From positions 12,214-69,667 of the forward strand of contig NW_003546677.1 of NCBI RefSeq assembly GCF_000090795.2: a DNA stretch of 57,454 nt. Direction: 5' to 3'. The notes beneath the pieces are model-generated. The model did not search any database. It saw nothing but the letters and a program-made list of their open reading frames with translations, and had not been told where the DNA came from. The position numbers and the translations under genes are program-made. This stretch comes from Amphimedon queenslandica. Its lineage: Eukaryota; Porifera; Demospongiae; Haplosclerida; Niphatidae. Positions 24,301 to 41,864 of this stretch are shown piece by piece (position 1 is the stretch's first letter; the number at the start of each line of letters is the position of its first letter).

Positions 24301-25055
24301 AATACAAATTAGAGTGCATATTACAGTATAGCCTCTATATAATGGACACTTGTGGACAAGAAAGCATCTCTGTTATACAGAGGTGTCCTTTATGTGGAGG
24401 TTATTTTATACAGTAAGGAATGTAATTGGTACACTAGGTGCTGTCCGTTAAATGGAGGTGTATGCTATAGAGAGTGTCCATTTAAGAGAGGCTATTGCAT
24501 GCATAATCAATCTTACCCAGCAAATATAGTTCCCAGGACACCGATAAACCATTCAGGGGAATTGAATCCAATTATAGCAACACTGTGAAACTTCTCCAGA
24601 CCCAACTATCATAGAATAGAGAGTAGTCAACATGTATTATAATTGCAATCCATGCATCAATGGATAAAGGATAGTAAAATAAGGACTATTTTCCCTGGAC
24701 TAAAGAAAGCACATCTTGATTGGGAATTGAAGGAATGAAAATTATAAAAATAAAATCAATAAAATGCTGCAAACCATAAAAACTAATACATTTTAAAGGA
24801 CTAGGAAGTGCAAATGTAAAGGCTTACCTTTAATAATGACTTTGCAGCTCTCAGGCTAAGAGTATAATACTCTTTAAAATTAATCTTCTTCCACTCGTCT
24901 CCTTCTTTACTGGCAAGAGCTGGGGTGTCTGGATAAGCATCTCTAGTCTTTCGAAACATCTGACCAATAGTGATTGGATCCTCTGCTGCTAGTCCTGAAG
25001 AACCAAGCTCAATGGGGAGCTCAACATTAGGTACTACTGAATACTGCCTAGCCAT
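18392..25055 (-). CDS. ACSBG: long-chain acyl-CoA synthetase, ACSBG (bubblegum) type
   Basis: Seventeen exons from 25055 to 18392: 25055-24828, 24605-24517, 24270-24150, 23825-23742, 23609-23508, 22849-22802, 22757-22590, 22319-22261, 21051-20952, 20612-20495, 20211-20081, 19646-19530, 19476-19443, 19293-19154, 18911-18720, 18592-18538, 18468-18392. They total 1863 nt (620 aa). The enzyme activates long-chain fatty acids to acyl-CoA through acyl-AMP. Seen: [13 protein letters not shown], the AMP-binding loop [16 protein letters not shown] (about 209-224), [21 protein letters not shown] (Asp about 449) and the bubblegum-type [16 protein letters not shown]. The protein ends [25 protein letters not shown], slightly shorter than vertebrate ACSBG proteins. 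I see no obvious signal peptide. Introns are loaded with repeats: a 177-bp satellite, a 61-bp minisatellite, Tigger-like MITEs and an element inserted next to the exon 11 donor. Confidence 0.95.
19800..20071. mobile_element. palindromic MITE abutting the exon 11 splice donor of ACSBG
   Basis: A 272-bp element with ends CCGTATAGACGG and CCGTCTATACGG; the inverted repeats extend about 26 bases (continuing AAAATTTTGCGG). It is flanked by an 8-bp direct repeat TATACTTA (19792-19799 and 20072-20079). The right copy of the repeat is part of the intron donor GTAAGTATA of exon 11, so the insertion lies about nine bases inside the intron and the duplication preserved the donor. The superfamily is uncertain; the 8-bp duplication suggests hAT-like. 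Confidence 0.85.
20292..20470 (+). mobile_element. Tigger/pogo-like MITE, copy 1
   Basis: About 180 bp starting TACAGTGTAGCCT and ending AGGCTATATACTGTA, with internal matches TGTCTCTGTTATACAGAGGT and GGAATGTAATTGGTACACTA. CAGTRTAGCCTC ends and flanking TA dinucleotides resemble non-autonomous Tigger/pogo elements. Other copies are at 22409-22558, 23955-24108, 24322-24500 and, inverted, 26489-26668. Confidence 0.75.
21110..22232 (+). repeat. 177-bp tandem satellite, about 6 monomers, in ACSBG intron 8
   Basis: The landmark CATCAATATGTATCAG (or near variants) recurs at 21271, 21448, 21624, 21801, 21977 and 22154, spacings of 176-177 bases. Each monomer contains GAGCCATTTTTTGGAAAAAA, CATGGGCTATAGCCTTGGGT and CAGCTCAAACTTTCTAC. 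Copies differ by point changes. It fills the intron between exons 8 and 9. Related monomers occur inverted at 29376-29908 and near 52430-52620, with more diverged relatives at 17770-17890, 49200-49640 and 52620-53040. Confidence 0.95.
22409..22558 (+). mobile_element. Tigger/pogo-like MITE, copy 2 (right end lost)
   Basis: Begins TACAGTATAACCTCTAG and shares TGTCTCTGTTATACAGAGGT and GGAATGTAATTGGTACACTA with the other copies. It ends GAGTGTCCGTTATATGAG without the right inverted repeat. Confidence 0.65.
22889..23370 (+). repeat. 61-bp minisatellite, about 8 units, in ACSBG intron 5
   Basis: The landmark TACATGTACAGTGTAGCCTC recurs at 22930, 22991, 23054, 23115, 23176, 23237 and 23298; the period is 61 with one 63-base unit. 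Each unit holds CAGTGTAGCCTCTTTATTAA, GGACACCATTTGGCCCACAC and TACCTGTCCTTAA, so TTAAGGAC and GTCCTTAA form an inverted pair inside every unit. The CAGTGTAGCCTCT part matches the terminal repeat of the nearby Tigger-like MITEs. Confidence 0.95.
23955..24108 (+). mobile_element. Tigger/pogo-like MITE, copy 3
   Basis: Begins TACAGTAGAACCTCTTTGG, the classical Tigger-like terminus, and ends GGAGAGGCTATAATGTA after an internal deletion. It lies in ACSBG intron 3. Confidence 0.7.
24322..24500 (+). mobile_element. Tigger/pogo-like MITE, copy 4
   Basis: Begins TACAGTATAGCCTCTATAT and ends AAGAGAGGCTATTGCAT, with the shared interior. It lies in ACSBG intron 2, ending about 17 bases before the left edge of exon 2. 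Confidence 0.7.
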
Positions 25056-25715
25056 TGCTATTACTAGTGGGGAGAATAGGAAGCTGTAGCTACTGGAAGA
25101 GATTAATGGAAGCAAGGGATGAAGTTTATAAATGAGCCTTGAAGAACTGAATCTGTAGATATCCTTGATCACACCTTTTTGATCAGGCCACGTCTTATGT
25201 AAACTTGTGAGGATAGTTAAAAATTTATGGACTGGAACTGAATACATTATTACCCTTGCCACGCGTAGGCGTATGGGCAAGGGTATACGAGTCGATTTGT
25301 CAGTGTTTGTGTAAGCAACTAATCTGAACAAGAGGCTCCTGCTCTCAGGATAAAAACTCTAGAGACTCAAAACTAGTTTTTCTGCATTTATTAGACTGTT
25401 TTTTTATACCAATGATTTAATACATGTACTAGAACTGGAAAGTACGAATGTGGAAAATGGCATTTATTTCTTTTCTTTTTTTTCTGTCATAATGCGATCA
25501 TATCTAACAAATGTTGCTTTATTTAATTTATGATAAAAATAGAATATTGACAGAGAGAGGGAAAAAGAGAAGAGAGCCGAAATAATAAATATAATAATTA
25601 TTATTAATTATCGATATTACGTTAAAAAGCAAGTGAATATGAAATAAAAGAAAACTAAAAAAGAGAGAGAGAGGGGGAGAGGGAAGGAGAGAGATATTTT
25701 ATACAAACATTCTCA
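25056..25715. other. ACSBG-JADE intergenic interval
   Basis: This holds the 5' flank of ACSBG and the 3' flank of JADE, both on the minus strand. I see no gene. A GCCACGCGTAGGCGTATGGGC palindrome-like block is near 25257-25280, and a purine-rich GA tract is at 25550-25700. Confidence 0.6.
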
Positions 25716-33866
<8,151 letters not shown>

Positions 33867-34191
33867 CACTAAAAGAAAATAATAATAAAAATAATAAACA
33901 CATACACAATAGGTGATGGGTGTGGTTGTGGGCGTGTCTTACCTAAAAACCGCCAGAAGTGCTGGTTTCTTTTTAAAGTGTCTTGTTTGCCTTTTTCTTT
34001 GGCTTTAGAGGAGGAAGAAAGAGAGGGCGGAGGAATGAGAGAGAAAGAAAGGACAAAGAAAGCTGTACTCGGCTACATCAAAGAGGACCATTCTCCTCCC
34101 TGATTGAAACCATCACGTGATGTTGTGTGGGCGTGGTCCCATCACGATGGGCGGTGCTAAAATAAGCACCGCCCACCCACGTGTAACAGCA
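33867..34191. promoter_or_regulatory. JADE / mitochondrial bL9 head-to-head promoter interval
   Basis: It separates the JADE start codon (33866, minus) from the likely bL9 start (34192, plus). It contains a probable JADE 5'UTR exon with donor at 33943, a CATCACGTGATG palindrome (34111-34122, E-box-like CACGTG core), repeated GGGCGTGG/GGGCGGTG boxes at 34129-34157 and a second CCACGTG at 34178-34184. No TATA box is seen, consistent with a housekeeping bidirectional promoter; function is inferred. Confidence 0.55.
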
Positions 34192-34842
34192 ATGTCACTG
34201 AACAACTTCACTCTTTCTTTTTCCTCACATTTAAGGAGAGGACGGCTCATATTAGGACTTCCAACTGTCAGAGACTATGGTAAAAAACAAGCCTCGAAGC
34301 CATGGAAGCAAGAACCTAATCGTAAAGTCCGCATGACCCTCATACTCACAGAAAATGTTGAGAATCTCGGCGTACGTGGTGATGTGGTTCAAGTTAAACG
34401 AGGCTATGGTAGGAACGTGCTGCTACCAGAAGGGAAGGCAGTTTATTCGCATCACGAGAACTGCAAGTTGTTCGGGATAGGCGACATTAAGGAAGAAATA
34501 GAGAAAATGAAGGACGCGGGGGGTTTTAAAATTCAAAACACTATTAGGAAAATGCTCGAGAAAGATTTGGTTTTTAAACGATATCGTACAGGCGGAAAAT
34601 GGAGTATAAGAGAAATGGAAATATCTACAGCATTGCTTAAAAAGTATCACATGCATGTTCCATTGGACTGTATTAATATGAATAAACCAATTACTGATTA
34701 TGGACAGACAACTGTGACAGTTAGATTATCTGAGGGTGATGATAAAGTTGGACCGGAAGTGGTAAAGTTGCCAGTGACTGTTAGTCCCAAGGAGAGGCCA
34801 CAGAAGAAGAAGGAAGAAAAAGAACAAAATGCTGAGACATGA
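34117..34842 (+). CDS. MRPL9: mitochondrial ribosomal protein bL9m
   Basis: A single exon of 241 codons. It is a structural protein of the mitochondrial large ribosomal subunit. The bL9 signature is clear: [39 protein letters not shown] basic, Ser/Leu/Arg-rich N-terminus before it suits a mitochondrial targeting peptide. The open frame begins at 34117, but the in-frame ATG at 34192 ([19 protein letters not shown]) gives a better presequence and is my preferred start. The protein ends with a Lys/Glu-rich tail ([12 protein letters not shown]). It is head to head with JADE. Two duplicated fragments of its 3' end lie at 43527-43610 and 46165-46290. Confidence 0.92.
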   Translation: MMLCGRGPITMGGAKISTAHPRVTAMSLNNFTLSFSSHLRRGRLILGLPTVRDYGKKQASKPWKQEPNRKVRMTLILTENVENLGVRGDVVQVKRGYGRNVLLPEGKAVYSHHENCKLFGIGDIKEEIEKMKDAGGFKIQNTIRKMLEKDLVFKRYRTGGKWSIREMEISTALLKKYHMHVPLDCINMNKPITDYGQTTVTVRLSEGDDKVGPEVVKLPVTVSPKERPQKKKEEKEQNAET

Positions 34843-35299
34843 TTAATTCAATTCATTTTTGCTGTACTATGCCATGTAAATTAATTGAAATGAGAACAAA
34901 AAACACAATGTTATTTCTATCAAAACATTAAATGAGTGGGTGTTGAACAGTTTATGGGTGTGGGCCGTGTGGCTTTGCTTGGAATGTGGGGAAGACAGAT
35001 ATTCCAACTCTTGTATATACAAATGTAGGTGGATGACCTTATTGAAATAATTATGGTTTTTTTTCTTTTAGTTAAACAGTTGTTCCGTATGGGTGTCACT
35101 GTAGAGTGATTGACTTTTGTTGAGTCCTATATCATTGAGGTAAGAACTGAAAAGTATTTCATAATGCACACAACAATAATTATTTAAAGTATCAAAAACT
35201 AAAAAAATATCAAGAAACCTACTACTACTCATACACAGTCACACACCACACGTATAATGTTGAAAAATTGTTTCATTGTCATTTATGCCATGTTCATGT
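34843..35299. other. bL9 3' flank
   Basis: It lies between the convergent bL9 gene and the first membrane-family gene. It contains the bL9 3'UTR; blocks AATGAGTGGGTGTTG and ATGACCTTATTGAAATAAT recur at 46165-46290. Confidence 0.6.
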
Positions 35300-36370
35300 T
35301 TAATCGTCAGACTTCTTACATTTTTTTCCAATAGTTGGGAGGAGGATTTTTTGAAACAATATGGGGCCATATATGAAGGTTGTAAATATGGTCATAATGA
35401 ACCTTGTTGTGTTATTGTGGTTGCAGTGTGGCCCTGGAATGTTGGCCGTATTTGAATTTGTATTTGATACGGTGCATTTAATGGCCCCAGAGCAATTCAG
35501 CGGCTTGTTATTATCCATGAGGAGAAAGAATGCAGCAACAATCACAAGTGATGCTGTGACTGCTATTACATTTATTTTTGTTTTCCCATTTTCCATTTGA
35601 GTTATGACCCTTATCACTTGAACTATAAAATAGATGATCAACATTATCGTTATAGTTGCCCATATGCACCAAAGAAATCCGCTCTCAGTTGTGTTGCACT
35701 CCAATGTGGTGTTAGTTAATATTGTGTAAAGTGCATCTATTTCCAATATTATAGCAATGGCATTGCTTATAAAATTTTGTGCCTTAGCCACGTCTTCATT
35801 TCCATTGTCTTCTGTGTAATATTTTTGTACTATCTTTTTAAATCTTGGCACGAAAACAAATCCAGCGAGCCCAATCACAAGCAAGTATTGTGAAGTATAC
35901 CTGTATTTACTGGCATTTTCACTTTGTATGTTATAGAAATTGGTGATTTTGTCGCCAATGAAATAGGACCAGTTAGCTATAAGCATCAACAAGTCAGCCA
36001 TAAAAGTACCAGCTATTAGCACTAATGGATTAATTTCTTCTTCTTCTTCCTCTTCTACACACATAGAACATATTTGCTTGTACGTCCCATAAAGAAATAG
36101 GATGATCGTGACAATTCCCAACAAAGAGCCAGTCAAAGCAAAAGCGACTATTTCGATAGTGTTCCAGCGATCAATTGACTCTTCCTCTTCAACAAACAGC
36201 AGGGATAGCTGGACTATTATGATTTTAAGAAGACTAAACGTGAAGACAGCAATTTTCATATTGTTGTACATCTTCATAGTCTTAGTATAAACTCCAACTT
36301 GTTCTTGGGTAGCATGTTGTTCTGGATCATTTTGAGTACGAGGTGGAATAGGAGGAGGTTGAGAAGTCAT
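35300..36370 (-). CDS. multipass membrane protein family, subfamily A, copy 1
   Basis: An intronless frame of 356 aa. I do not recognise the family. There are about seven to eight hydrophobic helices. After a proline-rich N-terminus come two helices, an acidic EEEEEEE loop, then the family signature: NWSYFIGDKITNFYNIQSE, a SQYLLVIGLAGFVFVPRFKK block, EIDALYTILTN followed by a cysteine, and LLMDNNKPLNCSGAIKC before an Asn-rich, probably glycosylated loop and a last helix. Paralogs are at 40021-41079 and 43961-45004, and subfamily B shares the same block order. A transporter, channel or receptor role is possible but unsupported. It ends 458 bp from the bL9 stop, in convergent orientation. Confidence 0.85.
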   Translation of the reverse strand: MTSQPPPIPPRTQNDPEQHATQEQVGVYTKTMKMYNNMKIAVFTFSLLKIIIVQLSLLFVEEEESIDRWNTIEIVAFALTGSLLGIVTIILFLYGTYKQICSMCVEEEEEEEINPLVLIAGTFMADLLMLIANWSYFIGDKITNFYNIQSENASKYRYTSQYLLVIGLAGFVFVPRFKKIVQKYYTEDNGNEDVAKAQNFISNAIAIILEIDALYTILTNTTLECNTTESGFLWCIWATITIMLIIYFIVQVIRVITQMENGKTKINVIAVTASLVIVAAFFLLMDNNKPLNCSGAIKCTVSNTNSNTANIPGPHCNHNNTTRFIMTIFTTFIYGPILFQKILLPTIGKKCKKSDD

Positions 36371-37703
36371 TTTAAATCTTCACTTTCTGTTCTTAGACTT
36401 GTTTGTATAGAGACAGTATAACGCTGCTTTTATGTTTAAGTTGGTAACAGACTTTTTATAGATACCCAGTAATTCTCTGGGTGATTTCCCCAGTAAAGTC
36501 CCCTCCTTCAAACTAAATTAAGTCACGAGACAAGAGAGTTATAAAAACATGTGTACAGATATACTGTCACTGAACAATATACATTCTCATTTGGTTCACT
36601 ACACACCTCATTATACACATGCACTCTCACTGTATGCACGTGAATGTCATAATGTAATATGGATATTATTTGATGGTGGTTTTAGAACTGAAAAATCAGA
36701 GATTTTTTTGATCACATTTGTGTTACTGAAGTGATATCATTCATTCATTGTTGTGCTTTATGTATTGCCCAAATAGTTTTTCGTTTTGCATTCATAAGTT
36801 GTTGAAATAGTATAGAACCATTCTTTGTCAGGCTGGGCTAATTTGTCATTAAAAGTTTCATTCTTGCAGAGCACTATTATTGGGGAAACCCATGTACTAC
36901 TTTGCCTGCATGTTAGACTAATATTCCCTGAATCTTAATTCTGTGTTTATTCTATATACCAATGAATGGGCTGGATTTTGGTGTACCAATAGATTACAGT
37001 TTCACTATGAAATCAAATAGAGGGAAGTTACTTTAAGCTAGTTACAAGTAACTCATAAAATAAACGCATCTTTTAGTGTACAATGGAGTGTTATCTCCAT
37101 ATTTAGAAGTGAAAGAGCACAACCCACTTATTTAATTAGCCCACTCATTTGATTAGCCCACCCACTCACTTATTAACAATAGGGATTACTAAAATAATTT
37201 AAAATTAAGAATTGTAAATTGTAAAAATTACTGAGGTGTTCTATGCTAGAAGCATAGAGCTTTTAGTATTTGCTGCAAAAAGTGTTGTTGTGGCTGCCAT
37301 ATAGCACAAAGATATTGTTGAATAGCTTAAGGGAAAATGTTGTGACTTTTAGTTGGCCAGGAGCATAGGCGTAGGAATTAGGGGGGGCTAAGGGGGGGGG
37401 CTGAAGCCCCCCAACTTTTCAGCAAGAAGGGCTTAGCCCCCCCATGTTCACATGCTAAGTCATGCATGCTTTTTAATGTTGAGCCCCCCAACTTTTGAAT
37501 CATTCCTACGCCTATGGCCAGGAGTTTCAAAAGTGAGGACTGATATCATTGTAAAGTTGCTCTTTTTTTCTGTCTACATTAGACTGCATTGTGTTAATGC
37601 ACAGGTTAATAATGGCTATCATTATTGTAAGATTTATGTAAAGAAATTCTTAGAAATGCAAAAAACACAATTAGCATTCATTTAATGAATAATAATTTAG
37701 TGT
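36371..37703. other. intergenic, no gene seen
   Basis: It holds the 5' flank of A1 and the 3' flank of B1. Apart from the MITE at 37364-37516 I see no coding or structural feature. Confidence 0.6.
37364..37516. mobile_element. hAT-like MITE, 153 bp
   Basis: Ends CATAGGCGTAGGAATTAG and ATTCCTACGCCTATG are inverted repeats, flanked by a perfect 8-bp duplication GCCAGGAG (37356-37363, 37517-37524). The interior is G- then C-rich (GGGGGGGCTAAGG, GAGCCCCCCAACTTTTGAAT). Non-coding. Confidence 0.9.
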
Positions 37704-38978
37704 TCAAGTAGCTGTAGGCTTATCTTTGCCTTCTTTTTTCTTTGATTTACCACATAAAATAGGCAATAAAAGAAGTGCAACAAGTATCACCTGAATAGCA
37801 TTCAATACAAAGCGAACAATGTTATTGGCTTGACATTCGGTTCCAATAACGATTTGGTTTGAGGTACTGTTAAAGAGTTCATCACTGATGTGTGCTGTGT
37901 TGCATGTCACGTTCAATGCATTTAGCTCGTTCATGTCATTGATTTTGACGCATTTTGTGCCTCCTAGACAATTGAGTGCCTTTTGGTTGTCACTTACCAT
38001 GAACAAGATAATCAGCAAGACTGAAAAGATTGTAGTCCATGCTGGTATGCAGCGATTTATTTTTATTTTTGATGCTATTGTGAATAATTGGAGGCCAACA
38101 TAAGGAGTCAAGACAGCAGGGATTGTTAATAAAGCAGCCCAAGTTCCTACTATTTGGCGGTTAGAGCAATTGTTGAATATATTCTCAAATAGCGTGTAAA
38201 TTGCATCTGCTTCTGGAACTTGAGCGATACTTTTTTTAACAATTTGCTTTGTTACTTTATAGTCAGAATCAACAAAGCTTTGTACTTCATCAATAGTTTC
38301 TTTACCGGGCAAGTTGCTTTTTGAATCCTTTGTTTTTTCCTCTGAATCCTTTGTTTTTTCCTCTGCATCTCTATTGAAGTACTGGTATAAGTATCCCTTG
38401 AATATTGGCACATACCGGAATCCAAGTGCTCCTATAATTAGCAAAATCTGTGAAGCCATTTTGAAGCTTTTTGATTGTTCTTTAATTTTGTAGAAGTTTT
38501 TCAAATTATCCCCTATGAAGTAGCACAATATCGCACCAACCATTAAAAAATTTGAAAAACCGTATAAGGAAATCTCGTAACCTTTTTTATCATTTTTTGT
38601 TTCTGTTTTTTCTTTGTCCTCAATACACTTACGGCATGCTAATATGTGAATTATTAGCCATAGGATGAATGATGCTATTACTAAAGCTGCAATTTCTCCG
38701 GCCTCATCACTGATGGTGACACATTTTATGTACGATGTTGTGAAAATTTTGACAAAAGATACAGCAAAACCTTTCACTAGATCAATGCTGTAGGCAATTA
38801 TTTTGAGAGTGTCAAAAAAATTAGCAGACTTGCTGTAGATTTCTCTTTTATCCGTGTTCACTTTCTGACCGAGTGTTTTTGCATCCTTTTCCACTTTCTG
38901 ACCGAATGTTTTCACACCCTTTTCAACTTTCTGACTGAGTGTTTTTACACCCTTTTCCGCTAAATCCATTTGTATCAC
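37704..38978 (-). CDS. multipass membrane protein family, subfamily B, copy 1
   Basis: An intronless frame of 424 aa, unrecognised family. The N-terminus carries three near repeats of an 11-residue unit (GVKTLSQKVEK, GVKTFGQKVEK, DAKTLGQKVNT) that would form an amphipathic helix. About seven hydrophobic segments follow. The signature matches subfamily A in order and spacing: LCYFIGDNLKNFYKI, SQILLIIGALGFRYVPIFKG, VPEADAIYTLFENIFNNC and MVSDNQKALNCLGGTKC, then an Asn-rich loop with N-glycosylation sites and a final helix with a Lys-rich end. A charged EEKTKDSEEKTKDS repeat sits in the central loop. The second in-frame Met at 38969 (MDLAEKG) is an alternative start. No function can be assigned. 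Confidence 0.85.
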   Translation of the reverse strand: MIQMDLAEKGVKTLSQKVEKGVKTFGQKVEKDAKTLGQKVNTDKREIYSKSANFFDTLKIIAYSIDLVKGFAVSFVKIFTTSYIKCVTISDEAGEIAALVIASFILWLIIHILACRKCIEDKEKTETKNDKKGYEISLYGFSNFLMVGAILCYFIGDNLKNFYKIKEQSKSFKMASQILLIIGALGFRYVPIFKGYLYQYFNRDAEEKTKDSEEKTKDSKSNLPGKETIDEVQSFVDSDYKVTKQIVKKSIAQVPEADAIYTLFENIFNNCSNRQIVGTWAALLTIPAVLTPYVGLQLFTIASKIKINRCIPAWTTIFSVLLIILFMVSDNQKALNCLGGTKCVKINDMNELNALNVTCNTAHISDELFNSTSNQIVIGTECQANNIVRFVLNAIQVILVALLLLPILCGKSKKKEGKDKPTAT

Positions 38979-40020
38979 TCAGTAACAATAATAATAGTTT
39001 TAGTGAAATTAATGCCGTAGACTACGTAGCACTAAAAAGAAACAGCAAAACAGCTTAATTTATAGAAAAATACAAATTTATAAATAGAATTTGCGAAAGT
39101 TACTAATAATAGAACTTATGCCGGAAAAATGGTTAAAGTTATTTTGGCTGAAAACACATCAGCGACAGGGTGGTGTGCCAAATATTAATAATAATGCACT
39201 AGTATTGTTTTATGAAGCAAAAGTACATGTAGTGCATTTGTACCCTAGCTATTCCTAGAATCTGCTGTGTTTATTCTATTAATGGTGGGTATGTTCTTGG
39301 TGTATACCAGTGGGTTCTTTGTTATTGTAGTTGTGGTAATTTGCTAACAGAGATGAGATGGATGTAAAATTTTAGCATTCGAACATTTTATTGATCAAAA
39401 TGAACAAATGTTTGAATGTTTTGCACCATGCATGGAATTAATCAATCAGTTTGTTGTTTAGACACTCTAATTAAATGCAGGATCCTACACCCAATATATA
39501 GCTCAATGTTAATGATTTATATATCAGACTAAATAAGTTATGTATGTGATTGATTAGTAGGCATGTCGGTAGGGTGGTACATACCACACCTATTGACACA
39601 CCTACTTATATTTGAACACCTGCTGCAGCATTTGAATGTTCTTCTTAACGAACAAACATTCAAATGTTTCAACATTTGTCCCAGCCCTATTAAGTAATAG
39701 TCTTTCTCTCTTATTCCCCAGATTATATGCAATGGTATATGGCAAGGAATAATTTTGTTCAAGATAACTATCAAATGTGTCTTACTATAAATGAAGCAGG
39801 AAGTGGCCCGGGAAAATATAATCATGATGACATACAAAGTATGTTGTTTTAAATATGATGCATGTAATATTGTATGAACATATGGATACATTATTAAAAG
39901 GACACCATTATACATTAAGTATTGTATAAAAACTGAAAAAAATACTATGAGACTTGATCACTGCACATACATCATAATTATAAAATTGTTCCACCTTGTT
40001 GACAAGTTGTTGTGTTAATT
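38979..40020. other. intergenic, no gene seen
   Basis: The 5' flank of B1 and 3' flank of A2. A short ACCAGTGGGTTCTTTGTTAT block (39308-39327) recurs near 41644 and reflects the array duplication. No coding frame I would trust. Confidence 0.6.
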
Positions 40021-41079
40021 TTAGGACGGTATTGGTATGTATTTCCTACAGAGTTTCTTAACAATTAAGTAGAATTTAATGACAAATGGGATCATGTATA
40101 TAAATACTGCAAATATGGTCATAATGAGCCTTGTTGTGTTGTTGTGGTTGCAGTATGGCCCTGGAATGTTTATGTTGGTCGTATTTGAATTTAGATTACT
40201 TGTAAATGTATTTGATACGGTGCATTTGATGTGTCCAGAGCAATTCAATGGCTTGTTATTATCCATAAGGAGAAACAAAGCAGCAACGATCACAATTGAT
40301 GCTGTAACAAATCCAGCCTTTATTTTGTCATCGATATTTGTCATTTGAGCTATGACCCTTTTAGCTTGAAATATAAGATAGATGGCCAAACTTATCAGTA
40401 TAACTGTGTAGATGAACCAAGGCATGATGGACTGAGCTGTGTTGCACTCCAACACTATGTTAGTTAGTATGGTGTATAGCGCATCTGTCTCCAATATTAG
40501 GGCTATGACATTGTTGATGAAGTTTTGTGACTTAGCTAAGTCCCTCCACTCTGTTTCATCATCTTTAGTGTTATCATCGTGGAAATGTTTTTGGACTACT
40601 TTCTTGAATCTTGGCACGAAAACAAATCCAGTTAATCCCATCAAAAGAAGGAGTTGCGAAGCATAGCGATACTTAGTGGCATTTTCACTTTGTATGTTGT
40701 AGAAATTGGTGATATTGTCACCAACAAAGTAACTCCAGTTTGCTAGTAGCATCATAAAGTCAGCCACAGTATTGCTAACCATTCCTGCTTTAGTGTTTTC
40801 ACTTCCACGTACTTGTTTAAATATTCCATAGAGAAACAAGCAAATGGTAACAACTCCCAACAAAGAGCCAGTCAAAGAAACAGCAACAATTTCAATAGTG
40901 TTCCAGCGATCAATTGACTCCTCCTCTTTAACAAACAGCAGAGATAGCTGGACTATTATGATTTTAAGGAGGCTAAACGTGAAGACAGCAATCTTCATCT
41001 CATTGTACAGCTTCATAGTCTTAGCGTAAGCTCCAGCTTGTTCTTGTGTAGCATATTGTATGTGAACTTCAGAACTCAT
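40021..41079 (-). CDS. multipass membrane protein family, subfamily A, copy 2
   Basis: An intronless frame of 352 aa, closely similar to copy 3 (43961-45004) and less so to copy 1. Conserved blocks: NWSYFVGDNITNFYNIQSE, SQLLLLMGLTGFVFVPRFKK, ETDALYTILTNIVLEC and LLMDNNKPLNCSGHIKC. It lacks the proline-rich N-terminus and acidic loop of copy 1. About seven to eight hydrophobic helices are expected and several Asn-X-Ser/Thr sites follow the CSG motif. It lies between B1 and the broken B2 on the same strand. Confidence 0.85.
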   Translation of the reverse strand: MSSEVHIQYATQEQAGAYAKTMKLYNEMKIAVFTFSLLKIIIVQLSLLFVKEEESIDRWNTIEIVAVSLTGSLLGVVTICLFLYGIFKQVRGSENTKAGMVSNTVADFMMLLANWSYFVGDNITNFYNIQSENATKYRYASQLLLLMGLTGFVFVPRFKKVVQKHFHDDNTKDDETEWRDLAKSQNFINNVIALILETDALYTILTNIVLECNTAQSIMPWFIYTVILISLAIYLIFQAKRVIAQMTNIDDKIKAGFVTASIVIVAALFLLMDNNKPLNCSGHIKCTVSNTFTSNLNSNTTNINIPGPYCNHNNTTRLIMTIFAVFIYMIPFVIKFYLIVKKLCRKYIPIPS

Positions 41080-41864
41080 TTTAGGCCTTCAATTTCTGGA
41101 AGCTCCTCTTCTTAGATTTATTTTTATAGAGATATATATAGTTGGACTGATAAACTTGCCAGTTAGCTCTTGTATATTTATTTCTTTTATATCAAACACA
41201 ACGAGTAGGTTTACTAACTATACGTCAAGGGACAATCCCTAGGAAAGCCCCTTCTATATGGTGTATTTTATGGTGGTTTATTTTTAATCACTGTATTCCT
41301 GGTAAATTCCCCACCGATTCCCCTAGTGAGTCATGCAGGTGCATTAATTGACCACATTTTGTTTACTACCTTGTTCTATGAGTTGTATTTACAATAACTG
41401 GACATAATTATTATGCCCTTATAAAGCAAAGTATGATAACACCACTGTATATAGTTACCGTATTTGTTCAGTTTATCACAAATGGTCAGCTATATTCACA
41501 GAAACTATAAATGAACCACCTTAGCACGTGTATGTAACTCATAACTGCTCATAATAATAAATTTTATGAGTCAAACTTATATATAATTGTATCATACTTT
41601 TATGCTTATTTTGTTAATGAAAAGTGGGATGGTTTTTGTATAACAGTGGGTTCTTTGTTATTTTAGGAGTTACTATGAATCTGCAGTTGGCTTTCTCTCC
41701 TAGAGAGAAGTGTTGGTATGAACTGGCTATAGTTCATATAAGTGATGGCATAACTAAGAAGAGTCAACATTGAGGTAATTTGATTATTTTATTAAGAAAA
41801 ACAGAGACAAAATTAGCTTTTAATCCTAAAAAAACCTAATAAGTACTTATTATAAATGTAGTGT
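41080..41864. other. intergenic, no gene seen
   Basis: The 5' flank of A2 and 3' flank of B2. Short blocks (CAGTGGGTTCTTTGTTATT near 41644) are shared with the A2/B1 interval. Nothing else recognised. Confidence 0.55.

Noticed and set aside
33943..34100. Coding upstream exon for JADE
   Set aside because: The compatible frame has no ATG before an upstream TAG, so I treat it as 5'UTR and start at 33866.
35361..35600. Plus-strand frames opposite the A-family genes (also 40079-40348, 44085-44282)
   Set aside because: They recur only because the minus-strand genes are conserved paralogs; no independent start context or homology.
39538..39915. 125-codon minus-strand frame
   Set aside because: Low-complexity His/Tyr/Ile content, no homology, no partner exons, no conservation in the other A/B intervals.
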